64,000 nt of DNA from Rhipidocladum racemiflorum (taxonomy: Eukaryota > Streptophyta > Magnoliopsida > Poales > Poaceae). How positions within the stretch are numbered: position 1 is the first letter of the stretch; each line of letters begins with the position of its first letter. The DNA is taken from contig CM070577.1 of the NCBI GenBank assembly GCA_036346355.1, forward strand, positions 84,776,509-84,840,508. The letters run 5' to 3'. This document shows, one piece after another, positions 10,408-21,900 of this stretch. Both the position numbers and the translations under genes were made by a program. Below the pieces are notes generated by a model, which worked only from the letters and a program-made list of their open reading frames with translations, was not told where the DNA came from and did no database searches.

Positions 10408-13400
10408 TGAACCACATCACCGCGGAAGAGGCTCAGGATGCGCCAGACGTGGTCTACGGTACGTTCGTTGTGAACTCGATGCACTGCTTGATTCGCTTTG
10501 ATTCTGGTGCAACCCATTCTTTCATATCAGAGTACTTGGTTAAAAAGCATAACTGGAACACCATACAGTTAAGAAACCCTTTGTTAGTGCAATCCCCCGG
10601 AAAAGAATTAAGAACAACTTCTGTCTGTCCGAAAATGGATATAGTAATAAAAGGGGTAAAGTTCCTAGCGAACTTAATACTGTTGGATACTAAGGGTATA
10701 GAAGTAATCCTTGGAATGGACTGGCTAACCAAGTATAAGGGTCAGATAGACTGTGCTAGTAGAGCTATCTCTCTTACCAGCCCTGAGGGGATTAGAGTGA
10801 AGTTCTTATCTAATCTTGCCTCTAAGGGGGGTAGCACCTACACCGCTTGAAAGGTACTTCGTTGGAGAAGGTACCGATCGTCAATGAGTACCCGGATGTG
10901 GTCCCGGATGAGTTGCCTGGTATGCCACCAGATCGAGATGTGGAATTTGTGATTGAGCTAGTACCTGGTACCGCTCCAATCTCGAAGAGACCGTCTGATC
11001 GCCTTCTAACGAGTTGGTCGAGATGAAGAAGCAGATTGAAGAAGCGCAAGAAAAAGGATTCATCAGACCCGATTCGTCACCTTGGGGATCGCTTTGTGAT
11101 CTTTGTGTCCAAGAAGGATGGTAGTCTGAGAATGTGCATCGACTACAGGTCGTTGAATGAGGTTACGATCAAGAACAAGTATCCGTTGCCTCGGATAGAT
11201 GATCTGTTTGACCAGTTGAAGGGAGCTCAAGTTTTCTCCAAAATAGATTTGAGATCGGGATATCATCAGCTGAAGATAAGAAAAGAGGATATTCCGAAAA
11301 CAGCCTTCACCACCCGATATGGACTGTATGAGTTCACAGTCATGTCTTTTGGGTTAACCAATGCTCCTTCTTATTTCATGAATCTGATGAATAAGGTGTT
11401 TATGGGATATTTAGACAAGTTCGTCGTAGTATTCATCGACGACATTCTTGTCTATTCCAAGAGCAGAAAAGAGCATGAAGACCATCTGCGAATAGTCTTG
11501 GAAACGCTAAGAGAGCATCAGCTGTATGCTAAGTTTAGCAAATGTGACTTCTGGCTGAAGGAAGTGTCTTTCTGGTCATGTCATTTCTCAGCTGCAGGAG
11601 TAGCAGAGATCCAAATAAAGTGAGAGATGTTTTGGATTGGACACAACCCAAGTCGATCCGGAGATCCGAAGTTTTCTTGGATTAGCCGGGTTATTATCTG
11701 AGATTCATTGAAGGTTTCGAAGATAGCGGACCTCTTACTCACCTTACGAAAAGGAAAAGAAGTTTGAATGGACTAAAGCCTGTGAGCAAAGTTTTCAGGA
11801 GTTGAAAAAGAGATTAACCTCGGCCCCAGTGCTTATTTTACCAGACATCCATAAGGGCTTTGAAGTGTATTGTGATGCTTCGAAGCAAGGACTTGGATGT
11901 GTTATGATGCAAGAAGGAAAGGTAATAGCCTATGCTTCAAGACAACTGCGACCTCATGAAGAAAACTATCCTGTTCATGACTTGGAGTTAGCCGCAGTTG
12001 TGCACGCGCTCAAGATATGGAGACATTACTTGATCGGCAATAGATGTGAAATCTATACGGATCATAAAAGTCTGAAGTATATCTTCACTCAGCCTGATCT
12101 TAACCTGAGGCAGAGAAGATGGTTGGAGTTGGTGAAAGATTATAATCTGGGAATTCATTATCACCCTGGAAAAGCGAACGTTGTTGCGGATGCTTTGAGC
12201 AGGAAAACTCACTGCAACAATATGAGAGTGCAACCAAGCCAACCGACGCTTCACGATGAATTTCGGCGCCTTAACCTGGGATTAGTAAATGAAGGGTGCA
12301 TTTATTCTTTGGAGGTCAAATCAACCCTTGAGGATCAGATCCGAGAAGCTCAGAAGGACGATAAAGGTATTGCCAACCTGAAGGAAGGCCTAAAGAAAGG
12401 AAAGCACCCCGGATTTTCAGAAGATGACCAGGGAACTGTTTGGTTCGGGAAAAGAATAGTGGTCCCTAACCAAGAAGAAATCAAGAACGTGATCTTGAAA
12501 GAGGCTCACGATTCAGTTTACTCCATTCACCCAGGAGGCACCAAAATGTATGCTGATCTGAAAGAAGTATTGGTGGTCCAATATGAAAAGGAAGTTTCGA
12601 CTTCAGAGCACGGTGTGATGTGTGTCACCGGTAAAAGCAGAGCATCGAGACCCACGGTCTATTGCAGCCTTTGCAAGTGCCTCAGATGGAAATGGGAAGA
12701 AATTGGAATGGATTTTATAACTGGATTACCCAAAACTAAATCCGGCTATGATTCCATCCGGTTATTGTGGATCGATTAACCAAAGTGGCCCACTTTATCC
12801 AGTAAGGACAACCTATTCGGAGATAAGCTTGCCGAGTTGTATATGGCTAAGATTGTGTGTTTACGGTGTGCCAAAGAAGATTGTGTCCGATCGAGGTTCC
12901 CAGTTCACCTCGAGATTCAGCGGCAAAGAATTGCATGAGGTGTTGGGCACGAATCTTAATTTGATCGCTTACCATCCCAGACGGATGGCGGACCGAAGGG
13001 TCAATCAAATCTTAGAGGATATGTTGAGAGCTTGTGCTCTAACATATAAAGGCTCGTGGGATCAGAATTTGCCCTATGCAGAGTTTTCCTACAACAACAG
13101 TTATCAAGCCAGTTTGAAGATGGCACCTTTTGAAGCTTTGTATGGAAGAAAATGCAGGACACCATTATATTGGAAAGAGACCGAAGGAGGACAAATCATC
13201 GGACCCGATGTTCTGAAAGAAGCCGAAGAGCAAGTCGACCAGATCCGGCAAATCGAAGACGACTCGATCCAGGCAGAAAAGTTATGCGGACAATCGTCGA
13301 AGGGAATTAAGCTTTGTATCTGGAGATCATGTGTATTTGAAGGTATCCCCTATGAAAGGAATGAAACGATTCCGCGTCAGTGGAAAATTAGCACCCCGCT

Positions 13401-13771
13401 ATATCGGACCATTCAAGGTGATTGCCCGAAAAGGAGAAGTGGCTTATAAGTTGGAGTTGCCGCCACAGCTGTCAGGGGTACATGATGTCTTTCATGTGTC
13501 TCAGTTAAAGAAGTGTCTCCGAGTGCCCGAGCAGCAGATGCCGTTGGAAGACATGGAACTGAAAGAGGACTTGTCTTACCCGGAGTATCCCATCAAAGTT
13601 TTGGATGAAGCCGAGCGTCGGACCCGAAGCCGAGTAATCAAGTTCTGCAAGGTTCAGTGGAGCAACCATTCTGAGAAAGAAGCTACTTGGGAGCGTGAAG
13701 AAGATCTTCGAGCAGAGTTCACGACCTTTTCTTTCTCTCCGTCCGAATCTCGGGGACGAGATTCTCTCTAA
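10408..13771 (+). pseudogene. pol of the gypsy element: PR-RT-RH-IN-chromodomain, frameshifted
   Basis: Protease has the active site FDSGATHSFIS (about 10497-10530). Reverse transcriptase (about 10860-11640) keeps the catalytic FIDDILVYSK. RNase H (about 11860-12210) shows YCDAS, ELAAV, TDHKSL and ADALSR, the four acidic positions. Integrase (about 12500-13300) has DFITGLP and SDRGSQF, but the third acidic residue is lost: the usual QSERVNQ reads ADRRVNQ. A chromodomain (about 13585-13730) contains KVQWSNHSEKEATWE and should steer insertion to heterochromatin. Stops or shifts near 10850, 11030, 11630, 12780 and 13330 break the polyprotein into at least five frames. Dead copy. Confidence 0.93.
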
Positions 13772-13781
13772 GGGGGGTAGG
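13770..13781 (+). other. Polypurine tract of the gypsy element
   Basis: AAGGGGGGTAGG, ending 2 nt before the 3' LTR. It is the plus-strand primer. Confidence 0.85.
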
Positions 13782-13783
13782 TT

Positions 13784-16700
13784 TGTAACATCCTCGTTTT
13801 GGCTTTCTGGAGAAAAACCTAATTAAAATAAAGTAAATTCAAAAGTTGGAGTTTCTTTGGTGTTTATATTAACCTGGCATCCTTTCCCCTTCGAAATCGG
13901 GAATTAATTCCCTCCCGGGCGAAAAATCGGATTTTCCAGTACCGCCGGTACCCGAAAATCCACCCGAGTCCAAAAGTGCTCCAAAAATCTCCAAACCACT
14001 TCTAAAATGTTCCAAATATTCCGAAATGATTTTAGGAATCATTCCCCGGATTTTTGGACCTCCGTTCCTATTTTATCTCGCGCGGCTTTTGTTTAATGCC
14101 TGCGATCCGCGCCCGATTATTCAATTCCACAAAAATCATCCAAATTCAACCAAACCACTTCCATTGAGTTCCAAATAATCCAAAATGGCTCTAGGAATTT
14201 TTCCGGAATTTTTAGGCCATTTTTCCTTATTTTTCTCTAGGGCGAATCATTTGCGTAAAGGAGGACCAATGAGGAGGTGCCACGTGTCATGCACTATTCA
14301 TCATCCTCAACCTCTAGCCATGGCATGAACTTTGGAGCTCCAAGTCAACGAAAATGGAGATGCTCTCTTTAATCACTCATAACTCCCTCCACGCAACTCC
14401 AAATCAATCACCGCCGGATCCGTTGGGATCACAACGGACTCCTCTTCCTATCCATGGAGTTGTTGCACCCGAAATCGCGTTGGTTTTTGAGCGGTTGCAA
14501 GAAACCCGAAATCCACTCTTTTGGAGATTGCGCGGCCGTTTCTAATCCGTTCCGCGTGATTCCACCTCTCATCTCTCCGTATAAGAGTCCTCTTTCCGTT
14601 GGCGTAACCCTTCGTTAGCCTCTCGAATCCAATCGGCCGCAAGATCAAGAAAACCGACGAACTCTCGTGTTCTTCGTGTTCTTCGTGTTCTTGCTCATAT
14701 CTCCCTCCTCGGTGGTTCAATTTCTATTCCGATTCTTTTGTTGACTCCATGAGGAAGTCTAGATTCTAATCCTTCCATTGATTTTAGGTTTCATCGATCG
14801 TGGGCGACGAATTTCGCGTTTTGGAGCTTTCGGCCGAACCGCCGTTCGTCGTCAATTCCTCCGATTCCGGTGAGTTTAGGTTCAATTCCTTCCGGTTCTA
14901 GGTCCCTAAGGATGTTATCTAGAGATCCTAGCTTTTTGTTTGGATTGATTCCATGCGAAATTGAGAAAGAAATCAAGTTTTTGGCCAAGGAGGTGTTCTC
15001 TGTTTTCTTTTTTTTTAGCTCTCTGTTTAGAGCTCCAATGGTGGGCTTGGGCCCCGTGCGCGCCGCCGCCGGCCGGTGACGGTCGCCGCCGCCGCCCGTC
15101 GCCGCCGCCGGCCTTCGCCCATGGCGCTGCTTCGCCGCTGCTCGCCGCTGCCGACGTGCGCCGCCAAGACGCACGCGTCTTGCGCCCGCCCGCCGTCTTG
15201 GCCCGCCGCCAGCGCCGCCTCCGCCGGCGAGCCGCCGCCGCCGGCCGCCCCTCCCGCCGGCCACGCCGCCGGCCATGCCCTCCCCTTCCCTCTCTCCCTC
15301 AATCTCTCTCTCTCCTCCATGGATGGCCTAAGGAAGCTTCATGGAGAAGCCACTTCTCTCCCTCCCAATGACAGGTGGGCTCCCCTGTCATAGACCCACT
15401 CCTACCAGCCCAGTCAAAGTCAAAGTCCGCGGTCAAACTTTGACCCAGTCAAACCCGAAGGGAATATTCCCGGAATATTCCCGGTTTTCGATTTATTCGA
15501 AATTCAAACTTCGGAAGCTCATAACTTTCTCATCCGAACTCCGTTTGACCTCATTCAAATTTCTAAATTCATCTAAAATCAAGACCTGCCTGCCAGTACT
15601 AATTTTATAATTTTTGGATTTTATTTATTTTCTGTTATTTATTTGTTGCCTCGTTTTGCGTGTAGTCGATTTATCCCGCCACATCGTCGATTTCGCCGTC
15701 GAGCCTCCCGAGTTCGACACCGCCGCCGCAACTGAAGGCAAGTCTCCTTGATGCACTTTGCTCCTATGTTTGCGAAAGGATTTAAAATTGTTTATAAAGT
15801 TGCATGGCTATGTTTAATTAAATATGTCAAATATAAGAGCTAGTTATTCCGAACTTGTTAATTCCTCCATGACATTGTTAATCATATCCATTGTAACCCT
15901 AGATCATTGTTTATACCATGCCTATGTTTATTTGGTATCCGTTGCTATGTAGTACGGTAGAATTGCTTAGGACCTTTTCCGACCAAAACAACCCATGGGT
16001 GGGATTATTCAAAAAGAATGTTATCAAACGTGATTTGAAAATTATTATTATGATTTTGGTCCTGTTTTCTAAAATAAAAGAAAAGTAAAATGATTTTGAC
16101 TTGGGCGGCCTGGAATGCCGGGTGGAAACGGATCAAGTCTTGATCCTTTTGTGCAAAGTACCGCCCCAAGTCATATAAGGACCGACGCTTATGATTGCCA
16201 TTTTAAGCATAACCGTACTACCACATGTCTATAATGGTACGACCTGGCTCACTAATTTGTAGAAGCCTAGTTTAGACTCGCCACTCGGTTGTTGTGTGAG
16301 AGCCGGACGGAGGCATTGTTGTGGTTGTTGTTTTGCTCACACGGCGCAAGAGGGGCTTCACATCTTGGGTGGAGGGAACCCTAACGGCGGTGAAACCTCG
16401 GTGGTGGGTCTAGCTAGGTAGATACATTGTAACGGCCTTGTCAAGATATCCCTGCCGGCACACCTAAGGAAGTGTGTTAATTGCATGGCAACGAGGGTAT
16501 ATCTTGTCTTGTGGGTAAAGTTGTACACCTCTGCAGAGTATAAACTATTCGAATAGCCGTGCCTACGGTCAAAGGCAAAGCAAGAAATGCTTTCATATTG
16601 GTAGACTTTGATTTTGTTTTTAAAACCGAAAAGTGTTTTGTTTTGGGGTTCGGGAGTGGTTAGAACTCTCGAATGTTGTTTGGCGGAAAGAGCCAACCAG

Positions 16701-17327
16701 GTGGAAAGAACCTGCTTTACATTTGACGGATGGAGTCACATGATTAACTTTGATCCTTTAAAGTTGGCGGATAGAGCCTTTATGTTAGTGATGGTGGATA
16801 GAACCTCACTACAATAATAAATAATTCAATTATTAAAAAGAGTTGTAAAATATGCTTTGTGAAATTTATTACTTAAGTATGATTTAATCAAATGTGGCTT
16901 TATGCAAATAAACCCTATTAAGCTTCCTTTGGAAAGCCCCTCATGATCATAATTTCCCGACTTGCTGAGTACTTTTGTACTCACGTGCTACACCAACATT
17001 GTAATCATCAGAAATTTATCAAGATGCCGAAGAGGAGGAGGAGTTCTTCGAGGAGGATTGCCAGGAGGACTAGTTGCGTTCCTAGTCGTCGCCTGTGGCG
17101 TTGTGGCGTTCGCTCGTTGCTTTCTTTTGCTTCCGCTGTTTTGAGTGTCCGGTCGTTGGACCGAGTATTGTAATAAGTGGCCATGTGGCCCATACTTGAA
17201 TATTTACATTACAAGTTTCGTTATGTTCGGCAATGATGTATCACTGTGACTGTGTGTACTAGCTACTGATCTGGGACTAGTACGGAAATACACAGGAGAT
17301 TCTGGATAGCTGATCCGGGGTCTCACA
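13784..17327 (+). repeat. 3' LTR of the gypsy element
   Basis: 3,544 bp. It starts TGTAACATCC and ends GGTCTCACA. Its palindrome module is at 16529-16555 (CTCTGCAGAG, TATTCGAATA). The GC-rich block at about 15055-15270 is unlike that of the 5' LTR. Confidence 0.95.
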
Positions 17328-17350
17328 CTACACTACTACAGAACAGCAAA

Positions 17351-17690
17351 TAGGAGTCGGTCTATCAGTGTCGGTTTTTTTGGAACCGACACAGTAAAGT
17401 TTTTGTGTTGGTTCTAAAAGGCAATTCGGGGAGATGACTATTTGTGTCGGTTTATAATTGAAACCGACACTAATAGTTAATTATTAGTGTCGGTTTGTTA
17501 TTAAAACCGAAACAAATATTATTTGTGTCGGTTTATCATTACAACCGACACTAATAAATTCTTATTTGTGCCGGTTCTATTTAAAAACCGACATAAATAA
17601 TTTTTCAGATTATTAGTGTCTGTTTGTAAATAGAACCGACACTAATACCTTTTATTTGTGCCGGCTCCATTTACGAACCGACACTAATAA
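17351..17690. repeat. 5' subterminal repeats of the CACTA
   Basis: About ten copies of a motif close to gtgtcggttt in both orientations, mostly arranged as short inverted pairs with 5-8 nt loops. In En/Spm such repeats bind the element-encoded TNPA-type protein and define the functional end. The following stretch to 18000 is AT-rich leader with no clear frame. Confidence 0.85.
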
Positions 17691-17999
17691 TGACACCTAT
17701 AATACCAGTGCAGCTCGCAGCTCCTGCTGCATTCCCGATCGATCGCAGCTCCTGCTCCATTGCCGTCACCTACCCCATCCCGACTGCAGCTCCTGCTCCA
17801 TTGCGCATTATCTAGCTACAGCTCATGCATTTTTGAGCGTTTGTACTCCCTCTAATTGTTTCAAGGTGAGTAAATTGTTGTCCTCTCTTAATTTGTGGTT
17901 ATGTAGATGGAATTTAATGTTTAGATTTAGTACAATGATGATTAATTTATATGAGCTCAAATTATGGTTGAGATTGATTTTGTTTTTATTTATATAACA

Positions 18000-18970
18000 T
18001 TTTATAGTTGTTGAATTTATTACCTAGTTCCTTTGGATGAACTTTTGCGTAGTATAAACACTCAAATTACCTAGCTCCTTTAGATGAATTTCTTACCTAG
18101 CTCCTTTAGATGCTAATATAGATTAAAATCTCTTCGTTAGTTTTTATATAATATAGATTAAAATCATGTCCATCTACTATTGTTAACTAATTTACTATTA
18201 TCAAACATATATCAAATTTCAGTAAGTAATGATTTGAACGCCATCTAGTTAAAATTTAATGTTTATATCTAGTTCAATTAAGTTTAATTTATATGTTTTT
18301 ATTGATCTAGCATTTTGTAGATTATGAATTTTTTATGTACCTAGCTCCATTAGATGCACTTTTGTCTAGCTTTATATAATGTAGAATAAAATTATGTCTA
18401 TTTACTATTGTTAGCTAATTAATTATTATGTCCATCCACTACATATATTAATTATTATCAAACATATATTAAAAAGAATTAGTACTTTATGGCAATCCTG
18501 ATAGATGATTGGAACTTTATCCCTGGCAATATACCCGCATGCTCCTGATAGGACAAAAAAGAATTGGAACTTTTGTCTAGCTTTATGTAATATAGAATAA
18601 AATTATGTGTATTTACTATTGTTAGCTAATTAATTATTATCAAAAATTTATTAAATTTAAGATATTAAATTTTTAATAAGCATTAAGGTTAATGTATATG
18701 TAGTTCATATGATGGTTTAGATTTAGTTTCTTTTTATTGATCTAGCATTTTGTAGATGATGAATTTATTACCTAGCTCCATTACATAAAATTTTGCTCAG
18801 CTTTATATAATATAGATTAAAATTATGTCCATCCACTATTGTTAGTTAATTAATTATTATCAAACATATATTAAATTTAAGATATTAAATTAAATTTGTG
18901 GATTCTAGTTGTAATTTAATGTTTAGACCTATTTCAATTAAGGTTAATTTGATAATCGTTTATGTTAATT
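18000..18970 (+). repeat. Degenerate AT-rich repeats, 5' leader of TNP2
   Basis: Phrases such as ttacctagctcc, ctttatataatataga and gttagctaattaattatta recur about four times at irregular spacing (250-300 bp) between 18000 and 18960. The block ends at the putative TNP2 start. It is probably an untranslated leader or intron expanded by duplication; no coding frame. Confidence 0.5.
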
Positions 18971-18978
18971 AATTATAG

Positions 18979-21900
18979 ATGGATCGGAGATGGATGTCTG
19001 ATCTGCATCAATTACGATCGAGAATACATCGACGGCGTCGCTTTTCTAAGATTCGCCGAGGAGGACAAGTTGCAAAAGAAAAAGGAATACATACATTGTC
19101 CATGTATTGATTGCAAGAATGAGAAGATGTTTTCAGATAAAGAGCATATCCACTTGCACTTGATTCGAAGGGGTTTTTTACCTGGCTATACATATTGGAC
19201 AAGGCACGGTGAAGAAGAGATCATACATGAAGGAGTTAACGTCATCAACGACGGAGCTAGCAACATGGTAGATGACATCGGTTACGGATCCGATGAGGAT
19301 AGGTTGCTCGTCGATGATGACAATAATCTGGCTCAGATGTTGCGTGATGCAGAAGGGAACTACACTAGTCAGAGAGAGTTTAATCAATTCCAGCGTTTGA
19401 TGGAGGACTCATACAAACCTTTGTTCCCGGGTTGCAAGGAGGAATACACAAAATTGCACACCGTGCTTTCACTACTAAAATTGAAGGCAAGCAATGGTTG
19501 GTCCGATAAGAGTCTCCATCCTGAACGCAAGCAGTCACTGGTACATAGATACCCCTTCCTCCACCTCTATACTGCTACCTCTATTTCTCCAGATTGTGGC
19601 TATTCCCTCCTCCCATCTCCACGTTTCTCTGTTTTCCTTTCCTGGTTTGGTTGCGCCATCGTTCTGGTCGCTGGTCGCTGCCGCCGTTGACGTCTCGTCG
19701 CCGCCGCCGCCGTCGTCGTCATCGCTGCCGCCGTGGACGTCGCCACCAGTACGTCCCTCAGCCTCGCCTTCCCCTGCGTTGTTGCCGTCGCCGTCGCCGT
19801 TTACCTCGCCGTCAACGCACTCTCTGATCTCGCATCCCCTGCGCCGAACGGTATCCCTGTTTTTCTTTTCCTTCGTGCGCGCGCTCTATCTTTATCGATC
19901 GGATGATCTTGTCACGTGTATTATGCATGTATAGGCTTATTAGCGTTATATATGCTAGTGTGTGTATACGTATATGTTAGACAGTGGCTTGCATGTATAC
20001 AAAAATATACTCGACTGTACACGTGAATACATGTTTAAGTTGATTGTATAATGCGCCTGCTTGTTTGTATAACGGCCACGTAGCAAATTTTCCAGAGCCC
20101 AGCCGATCAAGTGATTATGCGTACACAGTAGGAACAGTGACATGCGAAGGAAACTAGAAATGAGTATACGTGCATATATGTTTGAATATAAATATCTTCA
20201 TATGTATTAAGCCCAAGCAGTACATGCGTGAATCCTAGCCCACGCCAAACAGTACCATGCAAGGCTAGTAAAGGTTGAGTTAGATGTGCTCATTTCCAGA
20301 AATTGTGAGATTTGTCTTTTTCGTTACAAATTCATTTTAAGTCCGAATAGCATGCGAGTAATTTTATTAATTAGTAAATATTGAAACCTAGCTACGCTAA
20401 TTTTACTGAAATTATATAATCAAATCTATATTGTTAAATTATTCGCGGAAAGTATAAACTTGTGAGTTTTGTAGCTCTTAGACTATACATTTCGAAAATT
20501 CCAAATAAATTTTATAAATCGTATAAAATGCTAAACTAATTATTCGGAAGTTTTCATGTGGTTGAGAATTTATTTGTTTCTTCGTATTTTCCGAATGGTT
20601 GTTTATTCATTGTTTTTCGCTTAATAGAAACGCTTAGACGCCGACTCCGTCGCAGAACCGCAGGAAGACAACCCTCTCCTCACCGACCAAGGCAAGTACC
20701 TTGACGCATATTGATCCCATTTTATGAAATGATATTTATCTGTTTATAAAGTTGCATGGCTACTTTTAAATAAAATATGTCAAATATAAGTGATAGTTAA
20801 TCCGAATTTGGTGATTCCTCCTTGACATTGTTAATCATATCCGTTGTAACCCTAGAACATTGATTATACCATGTTTATGCTTATATGGTATCCGTTGTAA
20901 CCTAGTGCAATAGAATTGCTTAGGACCTTTTCCGATAAAAGAAACCCATGGGTGGGGTTATTCAGAAATGATGATTTCAAATGTGATTTGAAAGCTATTA
21001 TTATGATTATGGTACTATTTTCTAAAATGAAAGAAAATGAAAAATGCTTTCGACTTGGGCGGCATGGAAAGTCGGGTGGGAGCGGATCAAGTCTTGATCC
21101 TTTTGTGCAAGTACCGCCCCAAGTCATATAAGGACCGACGCTTATGATTGCCATTTTAAGCATAACCGTACTACCACATGTCTATAATGGTACGACCTGG
21201 CCAACTAATTTGTAGAAGCCTAGCTTAGACTCACCACTCGGTTGAATGTGAATGCCGGACGGAGGCAATTGTTGTTTTTCTCACACGGCGCAAGAGGGGG
21301 CTTCTGTACTGGGCGGATGGAACCCTAACAGCGGTGAAACCTCAGCGGGTGGGTCTAGTTAGGTAGATACATTGTAACGGCCTTGTCATGATCTCTCTGC
21401 CGGCACACCAAAGGAAGTGTGCTAATAGCTTGGCATTAAGAGATGATCGTGTCTTGTGGGTAAAGTTGTACACCTCTGCAGAGTAAAACTATTCGAATAG
21501 CCGTGCCTACGGTCAAAGGCAAAGCAAGGAATGCTTTCATATTGGTAGATTTTGGTTTTGGTTTCGAAAACTGAAAAGTGTTTTGTTTTGGGGTTCGGGA
21601 GTGGTTAGAACTCTCGGATGTTATTTGGCGGATAGAGCCAACCAGGTGGAAAGAACCTGTGTTTGTATTTGACGGATGGAGTCACATGATTAACCCTGAT
21701 TCTTTAAAATCTGGCGGATAGAGCCTTTTATATCGGTGATGGTGGATAGAACCTCACTACGATATTACATAATTCAATGATTAAAAAGAATTGTGAAAAG
21801 TTGCTTTGTGAAATGCTATTACCTAAGTATGGTTTAATAAAATTTGGCTTTATGCAAATAAACCCTACTAAGCTTCCTTTGGAAAGCCCACATAAGCATA

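Larger units (their letters stand above)
4406..17327 (+). mobile_element. Ty3/gypsy chromovirus (Tekay/Del type), full length, decayed
   Basis: 12,922-bp element with two LTRs (4406-7923 and 13784-17327), both beginning TGTAACATCC and ending in TCTCACA. It has a tRNA-Met-like primer site, gag, protease, reverse transcriptase, RNase H, integrase, a C-terminal chromodomain and a polypurine tract. The target duplication ctaca is perfect (4401-4405 and 17328-17332). Order PR-RT-RH-IN and the chromodomain place it in the chromoviruses; the RT resembles the Tekay/Del clade. Frameshifts and a broken gag zinc knuckle make it non-autonomous. The LTRs are near identical outside a few patches, so the insertion is young. 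The right TSD overlaps the first two bases of the CACTA element at 17331. Confidence 0.95.
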
